Assembly (NCBI GenBank): GCA_017881185.1
Contig: JADGRE010000008.1
Span: forward strand, 1 to 55,980
DNA: 55,980 nucleotides
Source: Pseudomonadota bacterium
Lineage (GTDB): Bacteria > Myxococcota_A > Polyangia > Polyangiales > JAFGIB01
Direction of reading: 5' to 3'
The translations under genes were made by a program, and so were the position numbers. Below, in pieces: positions 40,931 to 48,338 of this stretch. The number at the start of each line of letters is the position of its first letter. The first letter of the stretch is position 1. The notes beneath the pieces are model-generated. The model did no database searches. It was not told the origin of the DNA and saw only the letters and a program-made list of their open reading frames with translations.

Positions 40931-42163
40931 TCAGGACAGACGCCCGACGGCGTCGAGGAAGGTGCGTTCGAGGTCGGGCTGGAACGTACCTGACAGACTG
41001 AACGCCGGAAAGAATCCTTTGGCTTCGTAGCCACCCTCTCCAGGGATCTCGCGGGTCGGCAGGTAACCGTACACGCTGTCGATGCAGCCTACGGGCACCA
41101 CTTCTTGCGCAGGCAACGCCGCCGTCAGCAGCGGAACGTATTCGGCCACCGGCTCCGCGGAGACGCCGATCAAACACAGCTCACGACCCAACGACACGCG
41201 GTGGATGCTCACGCTCCGCGCTGCGTCGCCCTCGCTCACGAACGCACTCAGTGGTAGCTCCACGCGCTGCGCGCTGATGCTTCCGTCGAGGCGTCGGCTG
41301 GCTGCGCTGCAAGCCGCTACCACCTCGCTCCCGAGCGTCGCAGCCCAAGCGTTCCACTCCACGTAGCTCGGCGTCACGAAGCGCGTACCGAGTGCGAGCG
41401 GGCCGATGCCGCGCTTGCGCAAGCCAACTCGCGGCCGCACATTGCCTGAGAAGCCTTGCAGGAAGATCACGGGAATGCCCGCGCCGAAGCGCTGACGCAA
41501 CAGCGCGCGCACGACGCCTGGAAACTCGGCACTCACGCACTGCCGTCGCGGGAATGCGACCGGGTGACACGCCACGCTCCACAGTACGGCGGCGACCTCC
41601 GCACCTGGCTCCGAGCGAACCACCACCACGCGGATCACGCCGTCGCGCGGCCCGGCAGGGTTGGGCGCGACCTTCATGCGCCACAACTCGCGAGGCTGCG
41701 ACCAGCGCGGCATGACCAAGGTCTTGCGTCGGCGGTTGATCGTACTCGCGGTGCGTTGCGCACCAAAAACGAGCGTGGTTTCGCTGCCCGGCTTGGCGAG
41801 CGCGGTGTCGATCGCAAGGGCGATGCGCCGCGCGGCCTCATCGAGATAGTGCATGTCTACGGGCGCGAGGCCAATGAGCAACGGATCGGTCGCAGGCGCA
41901 AAGTGGCTGTGGCTCGCAGCCATGAACAGCTGCGCAGGCTCGATGGGCCGCTTCAGACGCTCGCACACCATCGGCCGCAGCGCGCCGATGTACAACGCAT
42001 CGACCGCGACGAGCACCACGGTTCCCTGCTGGGACGACAGCGCCACCACGTTGGCCTCGAGTGAATCCTCGATAGCCATGAACGGCGCCGTGCGGTTCGA
42101 AAAGCCGGCCAGCGGCACGGAAGCCTCTGGCGTGATGTCCGTCGTGCAGCCTGCAATGCGCAT
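40931..42163 (-). CDS. Neutral/alkaline ceramidase-like protein
   Basis: The 410-residue protein has a start typical of the neutral/alkaline non-lysosomal ceramidase family (GCTTDITPEASVPLAGF) and a zinc-site-like SHSH at 84-87 (family ATHTH), then a CHPV motif near 205. Neutral ceramidases hydrolyse the amide of ceramide and depend on zinc. No signal peptide is seen and the full C-terminal domain of secreted family members is missing, so it may be cytosolic with another substrate. It heads a two-gene unit with the ATP-grasp gene and diverges from the PHP gene. Confidence 0.75.
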   Translation of the reverse strand: MRIAGCTTDITPEASVPLAGFSNRTAPFMAIEDSLEANVVALSSQQGTVVLVAVDALYIGALRPMVCERLKRPIEPAQLFMAASHSHFAPATDPLLIGLAPVDMHYLDEAARRIALAIDTALAKPGSETTLVFGAQRTASTINRRRKTLVMPRWSQPRELWRMKVAPNPAGPRDGVIRVVVVRSEPGAEVAAVLWSVACHPVAFPRRQCVSAEFPGVVRALLRQRFGAGIPVIFLQGFSGNVRPRVGLRKRGIGPLALGTRFVTPSYVEWNAWAATLGSEVVAACSAASRRLDGSISAQRVELPLSAFVSEGDAARSVSIHRVSLGRELCLIGVSAEPVAEYVPLLTAALPAQEVVPVGCIDSVYGYLPTREIPGEGGYEAKGFFPAFSLSGTFQPDLERTFLDAVGRLS

Positions 42164-42286
42164 CAGGGCTCGGCGCGCTGAGCAAGGCGGTGGCGGCGCG
42201 CGGAGCGTGAAGTGTAGGACCTGCCACTGAGCATTTCAATGCGCCGCCGGTCTGATGCTAACCTCACCAGAGAGGCTGCTCTGCCG

Positions 42287-43000
42287 ATGGCATATTCCGG
42301 GATCATCCACTTTCACTCGCAGTATTCGTACGACGCGCTGACCACGATCGACACCATCGCACGCCGCGCGGCCAGTGAACGACTGGACTTCCTGATGCTC
42401 ACCGACCACGACACCGTGGCTGGCTCGCTGGCCTTGCGTCGCCGAATCCAAGAGCTTGGCTTGGCCATCGAGGTCCCGGGGGCCGCCGAATACAAGACGT
42501 CGCACGGAGATGTCATTGCGGCCTTCATCGAACGCGAGATCGTGGCGCGCGAGCTGGATGCGTTCGTCGCAGAGGTGCGGGCGCAGGGAGGACTGCTGCT
42601 GTTGCCACATCCGTTCGCGCACCACAGAGACGTCGAACGAATCGCTCGCGAGTGCGATCTCATCGAGACCTTCAATCCACGCGTGGATGCCGAGGGCAAC
42701 CGCCAGGCGGTGGAGCTGGCGCAGCGCCTCGGCACGCCCGGCTACGCAGGCGCAGACGCTCACCTGTCTTGGAACCTGACCGACACAGTGATCACGGTGG
42801 AGCAACGCACAGACCTGCGGACCTCATTGCTGACGGGCGAAATTCGAACGCGCTCGTGCAAGTCATCGCTGTGGATCGAGATCATGGCCTCGCAGTGCAT
42901 CAAGGCCGCCAAGAGGCGCGACGCGCGGCTGATGCTACAGCTGAGCGCGCGCCTCGCGACCACGGGCGTGCTGCATCGCAAGCTGTTTCGCCGGGTCTGA
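42287..43000 (+). CDS. PHP-domain metal-dependent phosphoesterase-like protein
   Basis: The protein has the PHP motifs HFHSQYSYD (HxH near residues 8-10), LTDHDT, LLPHPFAHH and GADAHL, so the metal-binding residues are in place. Substrate is unknown; related proteins act on nucleotides or sugar phosphates. I use ATG 42287, close before the HxH motif; an ATG at 42239 would add 16 basic residues. It converges with the GT-C-like gene, with a 23-nt gap. Confidence 0.85.
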   Translation: MAYSGIIHFHSQYSYDALTTIDTIARRAASERLDFLMLTDHDTVAGSLALRRRIQELGLAIEVPGAAEYKTSHGDVIAAFIEREIVARELDAFVAEVRAQGGLLLLPHPFAHHRDVERIARECDLIETFNPRVDAEGNRQAVELAQRLGTPGYAGADAHLSWNLTDTVITVEQRTDLRTSLLTGEIRTRSCKSSLWIEIMASQCIKAAKRRDARLMLQLSARLATTGVLHRKLFRRV

Positions 43001-43023
43001 CGGGGCGTCACTCGGTCAGGGCA

Positions 43024-44739
43024 CTAGCGCAGGGCGACCAACCTCCAGTTGTACGCACTGTAGATGAGTGAGCCGTCGTTCCAGTATCGGGCCCACAAAG
43101 CACGCCCGGCCGAGCTCTGCGTATCGGCCAGTAGGTAGCGCACGTTGTAGCTTCGTGCGACCGCCGACCAGCGTGGGGACCGATCACGCAGTAGCTCGTA
43201 GGCCTGCAACATGTCGGCCGAGCTCCGGGCATCCTGGTTGTAATACAGGCCGTCGTGGTACCCCACGAAGCTACTGACACGCACCACCGGAGCGACCAGG
43301 CGGGCGGTATGCTCGAGCATGAAGATTCGGGCTTCGGGCAGCCCTTGAAGCACGCTGGCCAACGCGATGACGCGGGCCGACGGATAACGCACAAAGGGCG
43401 GCCGCCAGTGGCAGACGACAAAGATCGCCATACTGACGCCAACCAGTGCGGAGACAAGTGTCATCCGGGAGCGGAGCGCTGGGGGTAGTCGGGACGACAG
43501 CCAATCGACCACGAATGGCAAAGCCAGCGCGAATGCCACGAACTGCACGCGCTGCACGTGGGCAGGTTTACCTACGACGTGAACCGCAACCGAGCCCGCA
43601 AGAATCAGCAGTGCGACCGTCAGGACCAACTCGCGCTGGACGGCACCCTCAGATATTCCGTTGCGTAGCGAATACGCGTGGGCTGCCATGCGATACAGGA
43701 TGAGCAGGCTCAGAGGCACCACCGCGAACACAAACATGAGGAGCGCGAAAAGCTGCTGCAGAGACCCGAAGCCAGTGGGCTGGCTCCAGAAGCGCATCTC
43801 GGAGAAGAACTGGCTGCTGCCACGCAACACGAGCGTATCGCAGAAGGACACGACCGACTGCCATGGCAGACCGGTAGAGCGGGGATAGCCCGTGTAGCCC
43901 AGCAACAAGGCGCGGAGCTGCCACAACTGCCATGCAACAAAGCCGACCGCCGGCAAGGCGCCGCCAGTCGACCACAGCAGTTGGCGCCAATCCCTGAGGA
44001 GAGGTCGTGGTGTCCGATGGATCAGCAGGCCCATGCACAACGCCGCCACGACCACTGCGTTCGGCCACCAGAGTGCGACGGCCAAAGCCAGACACAGGCC
44101 CTTGAGCAGGGCCCTCATGTTGGTGTCTGTCTGGGAAGGCGGTCGGATGGCCAAGCCGAGGCCACAGAGCAGAAAAGGGAACGAGAAATTGGCGGGTGTG
44201 ACCAGCAGCACATAACGGCTGGTCGGCGCGTATAGAACGACCGGGAAGATGAAGGCACTCACCCTGGCGGCGGCTTTCGAGACATCCATGTCACGCAGCA
44301 GGTAGACATAGGCAGCCCACATCGCGGGGAACACGAGCGCCTGGGCCCCGTGCATTGTGCCCACGGCATCTGTACCCACCAACCTGGCGGTCCACGCCAA
44401 CGCTGCGTGGAACAGGCTGGGATACAGGGTGGGGACACCGGCGAAGGGATCGATGAAGTACTCGCCGCCGACAGACCTCAGCACCTTGGCCGTGTGAAAC
44501 GCCACGTCGGGCGACTCCGGCGCAAAGCTGGGCTGAAACCACAACGCAACCGAACAGGCCCCGATGACGCCAGCCAAAATCCTGCCGCCGGGTTCCTTGG
44601 GTGGGCTCGCATCCCTGGGCTTCGATTGGCTGGGATCGCCTTGCACGTTGGACAGCCCCAAGCGTATCTCGCCGAGGACTGTTTGAGCCCGGGAACCCCA
44701 TCCCTGCCCCACGCGCCCCTGCAGCCACCCACACGCCAA
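43024..44739 (-). CDS. Polytopic membrane protein, GT-C-like
   Basis: The 571-residue product has about ten to twelve hydrophobic helices and a C-terminal soluble domain (~430-571). A large loop with acidic and aromatic residues (SPDVAFHTAKVL...FAGVPTLYPSLFH) follows the first helix, as in GT-C glycosyltransferases that use polyprenyl-phosphate sugars. I recognise no family-specific motif. The TTG start 44739 is doubtful: the first ~50 residues are Gly/Arg/Pro-rich, and a GTG at 44646 may be real. It lies 4 nt after ccmE, so it may be co-transcribed. GT-C is inferred from architecture. Confidence 0.65.
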   Translation of the reverse strand: MACGWLQGRVGQGWGSRAQTVLGEIRLGLSNVQGDPSQSKPRDASPPKEPGGRILAGVIGACSVALWFQPSFAPESPDVAFHTAKVLRSVGGEYFIDPFAGVPTLYPSLFHAALAWTARLVGTDAVGTMHGAQALVFPAMWAAYVYLLRDMDVSKAAARVSAFIFPVVLYAPTSRYVLLVTPANFSFPFLLCGLGLAIRPPSQTDTNMRALLKGLCLALAVALWWPNAVVVAALCMGLLIHRTPRPLLRDWRQLLWSTGGALPAVGFVAWQLWQLRALLLGYTGYPRSTGLPWQSVVSFCDTLVLRGSSQFFSEMRFWSQPTGFGSLQQLFALLMFVFAVVPLSLLILYRMAAHAYSLRNGISEGAVQRELVLTVALLILAGSVAVHVVGKPAHVQRVQFVAFALALPFVVDWLSSRLPPALRSRMTLVSALVGVSMAIFVVCHWRPPFVRYPSARVIALASVLQGLPEARIFMLEHTARLVAPVVRVSSFVGYHDGLYYNQDARSSADMLQAYELLRDRSPRWSAVARSYNVRYLLADTQSSAGRALWARYWNDGSLIYSAYNWRLVALR

Positions 44740-44743
44740 ACAA

Positions 44744-45277
44744 CTACCCGTCGATCGGCACGCGCGCGCCCGGATCGCCCATGGGCATCTTCTCGCCGTG
44801 GCGCTTGCGCTCTTGCATCTCGTACTTCGACGGACAACGCGGAATCACCTGGTTCGCGAGGAAGAACCCCTCGCCGGTCAACTTCCCCTGCACGGTCACC
44901 TTGAGCCCCATGCCGTCTTTGAACGTGTCCGGCACGATGCACTGCGGGAAACGCACGGGCATCTCGCGGCCCTCTTTACCGAGCACGAAGCGCCACTCGC
45001 ACGGACTCTCGCGAAAGTGGATGGAGCCCTGCTTCAAGTCGCCTTCGACGCGCAGCTCGCGGCCCTTGAAGTCACCCGGTTGCTTCAGCACTTCGTCGAC
45101 GAGCTTCGAGTACACGAGCGCATCGCTCGCTTGCGAGCCGAACATGAGCAGCGTGAGCGCTCCGCCGAGCAGCGTGAACACGAGGCCTATCTTCACGATC
45201 GGCGAAAGCCCGTCGCGCTCGGGTTTCGCGGCAGGCGTGACTTCGACGGGACGGGGCTCTGTATCGGGCTGCTGCAT
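44744..45277 (-). CDS. ccmE: CcmE-like haem chaperone with CxxxY motif
   Basis: CcmE carries haem to apocytochrome c in system I maturation. The 177-residue protein has one N-terminal membrane anchor (~25-45) and an OB-fold domain with VEGDLKQGSI, and TVQGKLTGEGFFLANQVI. The usual covalent haem ligand sits in HxxxY; here the motif is CPSKY (Cys148-Tyr152), the variant described for archaeal and some sulfate-reducer CcmE. Extra cysteines are Cys93 and Cys113. It stands apart from other ccm genes and lies between atpE and a GT-C-like gene. Confidence 0.85.
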   Translation of the reverse strand: MQQPDTEPRPVEVTPAAKPERDGLSPIVKIGLVFTLLGGALTLLMFGSQASDALVYSKLVDEVLKQPGDFKGRELRVEGDLKQGSIHFRESPCEWRFVLGKEGREMPVRFPQCIVPDTFKDGMGLKVTVQGKLTGEGFFLANQVIPRCPSKYEMQERKRHGEKMPMGDPGARVPIDG

Positions 45278-45369
45278 CGTGGTCTCTTGCTACATAGTCA
45301 CGTCGCAGTATGACTGCCAGCCCCACCCCGCGGCAAACACCCCGCTAAACGCACGACGACCCAGCCTCT

Positions 45370-45384
45370 CCCTACGCTGTAGGG
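45370..45384. terminator. Stem-loop between atpE and ccmE
   Basis: CCCTAC (45370-45375) and GTAGGG (45379-45384) pair across a 3-nt loop in the gap between atpE and ccmE, both on the minus strand. No T-tract follows on the minus strand, so it may be a weak terminator or processing site. Confidence 0.35.
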
Positions 45385-45425
45385 AAAAGCCGGGTCCAAG
45401 TGCGTAAGCACGCCAAGCTCGGGAA

Positions 45426-45758
45426 TCAGCCGCCAGCTGGGATCTTGCCGAGAAGCATGATCGCGATGACGAGCGCGTAGATGGCGAGCGACTCGATCAG
45501 CGCCAAGCCGAGGATCATCGGCGTGAAGAGCTTGTCCGAGGCGTTCGGGTTGCGCGCGATGCCCTCGAGCGCGGCGGCGGCGGCACGGCCCTGACCGAGA
45601 CCGCAGCCAGCGGCGGCGATGCCGATGGCGAGACCCGCGGCGAGCGCTGCGAACTTGCCGACGTCCTGCTGGTTACTGGCCGAGTCCTGCGCGAAAGCAG
45701 TCGCGGTGGCGAGCAGCGGTGCGCCGAACGACAACAAACGAAGCCACATCTTCTTCAT
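45426..45758 (-). CDS. atpE: F0 ATP synthase subunit c with signal-like N-terminus
   Basis: Subunit c forms the rotating ion-carrying ring. The 110 residues begin with a signal-peptide-like segment (MKKMWLRLLSFGAPLLATATAFAQ), then two transmembrane hairpin helices with polar loop ARNPNA. The ion site is Glu89. The residues Gln56, Glu89-Ser90 and Tyr94 match the Na+-binding set of Ilyobacter tartaricus (Gln32, Glu65, Ser66, Tyr70) with identical spacing, while Thr67 is Leu91. A cleavable N-terminus is unusual for subunit c. AGGAGA lies 8 nt before the ATG. It follows atpB after 109 nt containing a hairpin. Confidence 0.93.
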   Translation of the reverse strand: MKKMWLRLLSFGAPLLATATAFAQDSASNQQDVGKFAALAAGLAIGIAAAGCGLGQGRAAAAALEGIARNPNASDKLFTPMILGLALIESLAIYALVIAIMLLGKIPAGG

Positions 45759-45783
45759 CGAAAGTCTCCTGTTAACCCGCTTG

Positions 45784-45814
45784 GTCGGGCATTCAACATC
45801 GGGCTGGGCCCGAC
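45784..45814 (-). promoter_or_regulatory. Hairpin between atpB and atpE
   Basis: GTCGGGC (45784-45790) pairs with GCCCGAC (45808-45814) over a 17-nt loop, about 25 nt upstream of the atpE RBS. Because subunit c is needed in about tenfold excess over subunit a, an intergenic hairpin could modulate translation or mRNA processing. That role is an inference. Confidence 0.4.
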
Positions 45815-45834
45815 GAAACTGTAAGCAGTGCGGT

Positions 45835-45879
45835 TCTAGTGGTGCCCTTGTTTAGTGGTGCTCTCGTTTAGTGGTGCTC
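45835..45879 (-). repeat. Triplicated 16-bp repeat over the atpB stop codon
   Basis: On the minus strand GAGCACCACTAAACGA, GAGCACCACTAAACAA and GGGCACCACTAGAACC follow in tandem. The first copy encodes the last residues of AtpB (E-H-H-stop); the others repeat the same codons and stop downstream. The repeat looks like tandem duplication of the gene end. Confidence 0.6.
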
Positions 45880-46644
45880 CGCCGGCTCGATCGCCATGGC
45901 GATGTACACCGTGGAGAGCAGGCTGAACACCAGCGCCTGCACGATCACGACGATGGTGCCCAAAATGTACATGGGCAGAGGCACGAGGAACGGCACGAGG
46001 CCGAGGAAGATGGTGAGCACCATGTGGTCGGCCGTCATGTTGGCCATCAGACGAATGCCGAGTGAGATCGGCCGCGCCACGTGGCTGATGACTTCGATCA
46101 CGAACATCAGCGGTGCGAGCCACCAGATGGGCCCGAACAAGTGCTTGATGTGGTGGAAGCCGTTCACCTTCAACCCGTAGATGTGGGTCGCGCTGAAGAT
46201 CACCAGGCCCATGGCGAGCGTCGTGTTGAAGTTGGAGGTGGCAGGCAAGAAGCCCGGCACGAGGCCTAGAGCGTTCGAGAACAGAATGAAGAAGGCGCAG
46301 GTGCCGATCAGCGGCAGGAAGTAGCGCGCGGCCTTGTCGCCCATGATGTCGGCCATCATCGTAAAGCAGCCGCCCACCAAGAGCTCCACGAAGTTGCGGA
46401 CCGTGAGCTTGGCCGACGGAACCAGGTTGCCGCCCGCATTGTGGATGCTGGTCTCGGTGGTCACCGCGATGATCACGAGCAGCAAGAGCGTGAAGAGCGC
46501 TCCGTAGATGTGCTGCACGCCGGGCTGCTCGTGCGCGTACCAGGTGAGGCCGTCTTCACGAAACGGCTTACCGAAGATCGCCGCGAACGCCATGAAGCGC
46601 TCGTGCAGGGGAAGCAGGCTGAACCAGGACTCTCCGTGCGGCAT
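45868..46644 (-). CDS. atpB: F0 ATP synthase subunit a
   Basis: Subunit a forms the two ion half-channels against the c ring. The 258-residue product has five to six membrane helices and the essential arginine in SLGIRLMANMTADHM, followed by the C-terminal helix with VQALVFSLLSTVYIAMA. The N-terminal 60 residues (HEQPGVQHIYG) precede the first helix. It is 3 nt after atpI. Confidence 0.96.
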   Translation of the reverse strand: MPHGESWFSLLPLHERFMAFAAIFGKPFREDGLTWYAHEQPGVQHIYGALFTLLLLVIIAVTTETSIHNAGGNLVPSAKLTVRNFVELLVGGCFTMMADIMGDKAARYFLPLIGTCAFFILFSNALGLVPGFLPATSNFNTTLAMGLVIFSATHIYGLKVNGFHHIKHLFGPIWWLAPLMFVIEVISHVARPISLGIRLMANMTADHMVLTIFLGLVPFLVPLPMYILGTIVVIVQALVFSLLSTVYIAMAIEPAEHH

Positions 46645-46647
46645 GTT

Positions 46648-47061
46648 TCAGGACTCGCTTGCTGAGTTGCTAGGAACGGCTCCCCCACGAGCCGGAGGCT
46701 GCGTGGGGGGAATGTGAACAAACAGCGAGCTCACGATGAGCCCGACCACCAAGCTGCTGATGCCCACCGTGAAGGCCACGGGCTCCACCCAGTGCTTGGC
46801 GATGACCCAATACACCAAGCCCATCAAGACGCCCATCTTCAAAAAGATGAGACCGATGAACGGGCCGCGGCGGTGCATGTCGCCCTCGACCACGCGCACG
46901 ACGATCGCACGCAAAAGCAGGAAGTTTGCGAGGCCCAGGCCTGCGCCGGTCAGCGTGCTGTAGGCCGCAGCCCGGCCCGCCACCGCATAGCTCGCGATCG
47001 TCAACGCAGCGCCGAAGGCCGCGACGAAGAGAGTCATGCGATCGGCAGAGGCTTTAGTCAT
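46648..47061 (-). CDS. atpI: ATP synthase I family membrane protein
   Basis: The 137-residue product has four hydrophobic helices (FVAAFGAALTIASYAV, STLTGAGLGLANFLLL, FIGLIFLKMGVLMGLVYWVI, FTVGISSLVVGLIVSSLFVHI), the architecture of the ATP synthase I chain, which assists c-ring assembly or Mg2+/Ca2+ transport. Sequence identity across this family is low, so the call relies on topology and position in front of atpB. Its ATG overlaps the preceding gene by 8 nt. Confidence 0.75.
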   Translation of the reverse strand: MTKASADRMTLFVAAFGAALTIASYAVAGRAAAYSTLTGAGLGLANFLLLRAIVVRVVEGDMHRRGPFIGLIFLKMGVLMGLVYWVIAKHWVEPVAFTVGISSLVVGLIVSSLFVHIPPTQPPARGGAVPSNSASES

Positions 47062-47305
47062 CTTGCTTCTTGCTGGGAGCGTTGGCTTTGCGCGCTGCCA
47101 CGATGAGACTTCGTCCGCCTGCGATGATGCCCAGGATGAGGCCCACGAGCATCAGGTAGGGTGCGCTGCCGAGCTTCTTGTCGAGCCATTGCCCGCCGAG
47201 CAGCCCAACGACGGTAGACACGGAGAACTCGATGCCAACGGACGCCAGGCGCGCCGCAGCAGTGAGTCGCCTTCCGTCTCGGGGACCGAGTAACACGTCC
47301 GGCAC
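47054..47305 (-). CDS. atpZ: AtpZ/AtpI-like small membrane protein
   Basis: This 83-residue protein has two helices (SVGIEFSVSTVVGLLGGQWLD and YLMLVGLILGIIAGGRSL) and the conserved GxxxG pattern with WLDKKLGSAPYLMLVG, typical of AtpZ-type F0-associated proteins. The start GTG 47305 lies 2 nt from AGGAGG; a GTG at 47296 would have better spacing (11 nt). It is the first gene of the F0 operon atpZ-atpI-atpB-atpE. Subunit b, delta and all F1 genes are elsewhere. Confidence 0.8.
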   Translation of the reverse strand: MPDVLLGPRDGRRLTAAARLASVGIEFSVSTVVGLLGGQWLDKKLGSAPYLMLVGLILGIIAGGRSLIVAARKANAPSKKQDD

Positions 47306-47699
47306 GCCCTCCTACCGAAAGCGCGGCGCCCATGTAGCATGCACCCCAAGTAGGGTCAAGCGCGGGGGAACGCCAGCAGAAGCGTTGAACCCGCGCAGGC
47401 AGCGGGCGCGCCCCCTGTGCCGGCCATTGCGGTAGCCTCGTCAATCTGCGAGCCGCGGCAGACCTGCTCGCCGCGGTCGGACGCGTTGATCCAGATCTGG
47501 GGCGCAACCGGCACGCCGTCCAGGCTGCGATCGGAAGCGCGCACTTACACCTATGATTTTGCTTGTTATTGCGCATAAGCACATCCGCGCACCAAGTCCC
47601 CCAAATCGTCGGATTTGAGGCAGGGAACGCTTCTCCAACGGGGCAATGTCACTGTAGTGTTGCCAGTACACCGCAACTCGATCAGCTGGAGGTACGTCC
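47306..47699. other. Divergent atpZ/bactofilin intergenic region
   Basis: This 394-base gap contains an AT-rich island near 47550-47580 (TATGAT at 47552 could be a -10 box) and a stem-loop CAAATC-GTCG-GATTTG at 47602-47617. The bactofilin RBS TGGAGG lies at 47687-47692. No gene or RNA is supported. Confidence 0.45.
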
Positions 47700-48158
47700 A
47701 TGTTTGGGAGCAAAGCGAGCCACGCTCAGGAGGTCACGGTAATCGGTCGCGGGGCTGTCATCGAAGGCACCGTGCGCGCCCAGGGCCGCGTCCAGGTCGA
47801 CGGAAAGATCGACGGCTCCCTGCTGGTCGAGGGCACGGTCTCGGTCGGACCGAGCGGTGCAGTCCACGGTGAGGTCGTCGCCGAGGAGCTGGTGGTCGGC
47901 GGCCGGCTCGAAGGCAAGGTCAGCGCGCGCGCGCACCTGCAAGTTATCGCCGGCGGCACCGTGCAAGGCCAGGTGCGCTACGGCAGCTTGCAGGTGGAGC
48001 GTGGCGGCGTGCTGCACGGCACCACGGTGCAAGGCGACGCGCAAGCCCCAGAGCTCAGCGCCAGTGAGGCCGAGCCGATGGTGGCACAGGCGGCGGCACG
48101 CGCACCGGCGCCGCCGCCGCTCAACGCTCAGCTGCGCGTGCCGGCGGCGGCGAGTTGA
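47700..48158 (+). CDS. Bactofilin
   Basis: Bactofilins are polymer-forming right-handed beta-helix cytoskeletal proteins that guide peptidoglycan enzymes in cell-shape control. The 152 residues have repeated hydrophobic strands with Gly turns (VIEGTVRAQGRVQVDGKIDGSLLVEGTVSVGPSG...GEVVAEELVVGGRLEGKVSA), and Ala/Pro-rich disordered tails. The ATG has TGGAGG 7 nt upstream. It is directly followed by a small membrane protein and an M23 peptidase, the classic bactofilin partner. Confidence 0.93.
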   Translation: MFGSKASHAQEVTVIGRGAVIEGTVRAQGRVQVDGKIDGSLLVEGTVSVGPSGAVHGEVVAEELVVGGRLEGKVSARAHLQVIAGGTVQGQVRYGSLQVERGGVLHGTTVQGDAQAPELSASEAEPMVAQAAARAPAPPPLNAQLRVPAAAS

Positions 48159-48325
48159 AGCGCCCGCGCTTCACGCTGGTGATCTTCGGCAGCGCAGGGC
48201 GCGGAGCGCGCCAGCTGCGCGTGAGCCTGTCGGCGCTGCTGGGCCTCGCGGCGCTCTCGATGGGCGCGCTCGGCGGCGCGTTGTGGCTGGGCTGGACGAT
48301 AGGAGAGCTGACGGCGCGCCTGTGA
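48155..48325 (+). CDS. 56-residue membrane protein sharing the M23 anchor module
   Basis: A TTG at 48155 overlaps the bactofilin stop (TTGA) and opens a 56-codon frame. The peptide begins RFTLVIFGSAGRGARQLRVS and continues with one transmembrane helix (LLGLAALSMGALGGALWLGW) and a short tail. The M23 protein encoded next starts with the same layout, WTIVLLDERGGSSRQLQLP plus helix, with T-to-RQL spacing identical (12 residues). Many M23 peptidases have this N-terminal anchor. Here it is also present as a separate peptide, perhaps a duplicate anchor or a regulatory subunit. The TTG start and missing RBS lower confidence; translational coupling to bactofilin would explain them. Confidence 0.6.
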   Translation: MKRPRFTLVIFGSAGRGARQLRVSLSALLGLAALSMGALGGALWLGWTIGELTARL

Positions 48326-48338
48326 GCGCCTGACGAGC

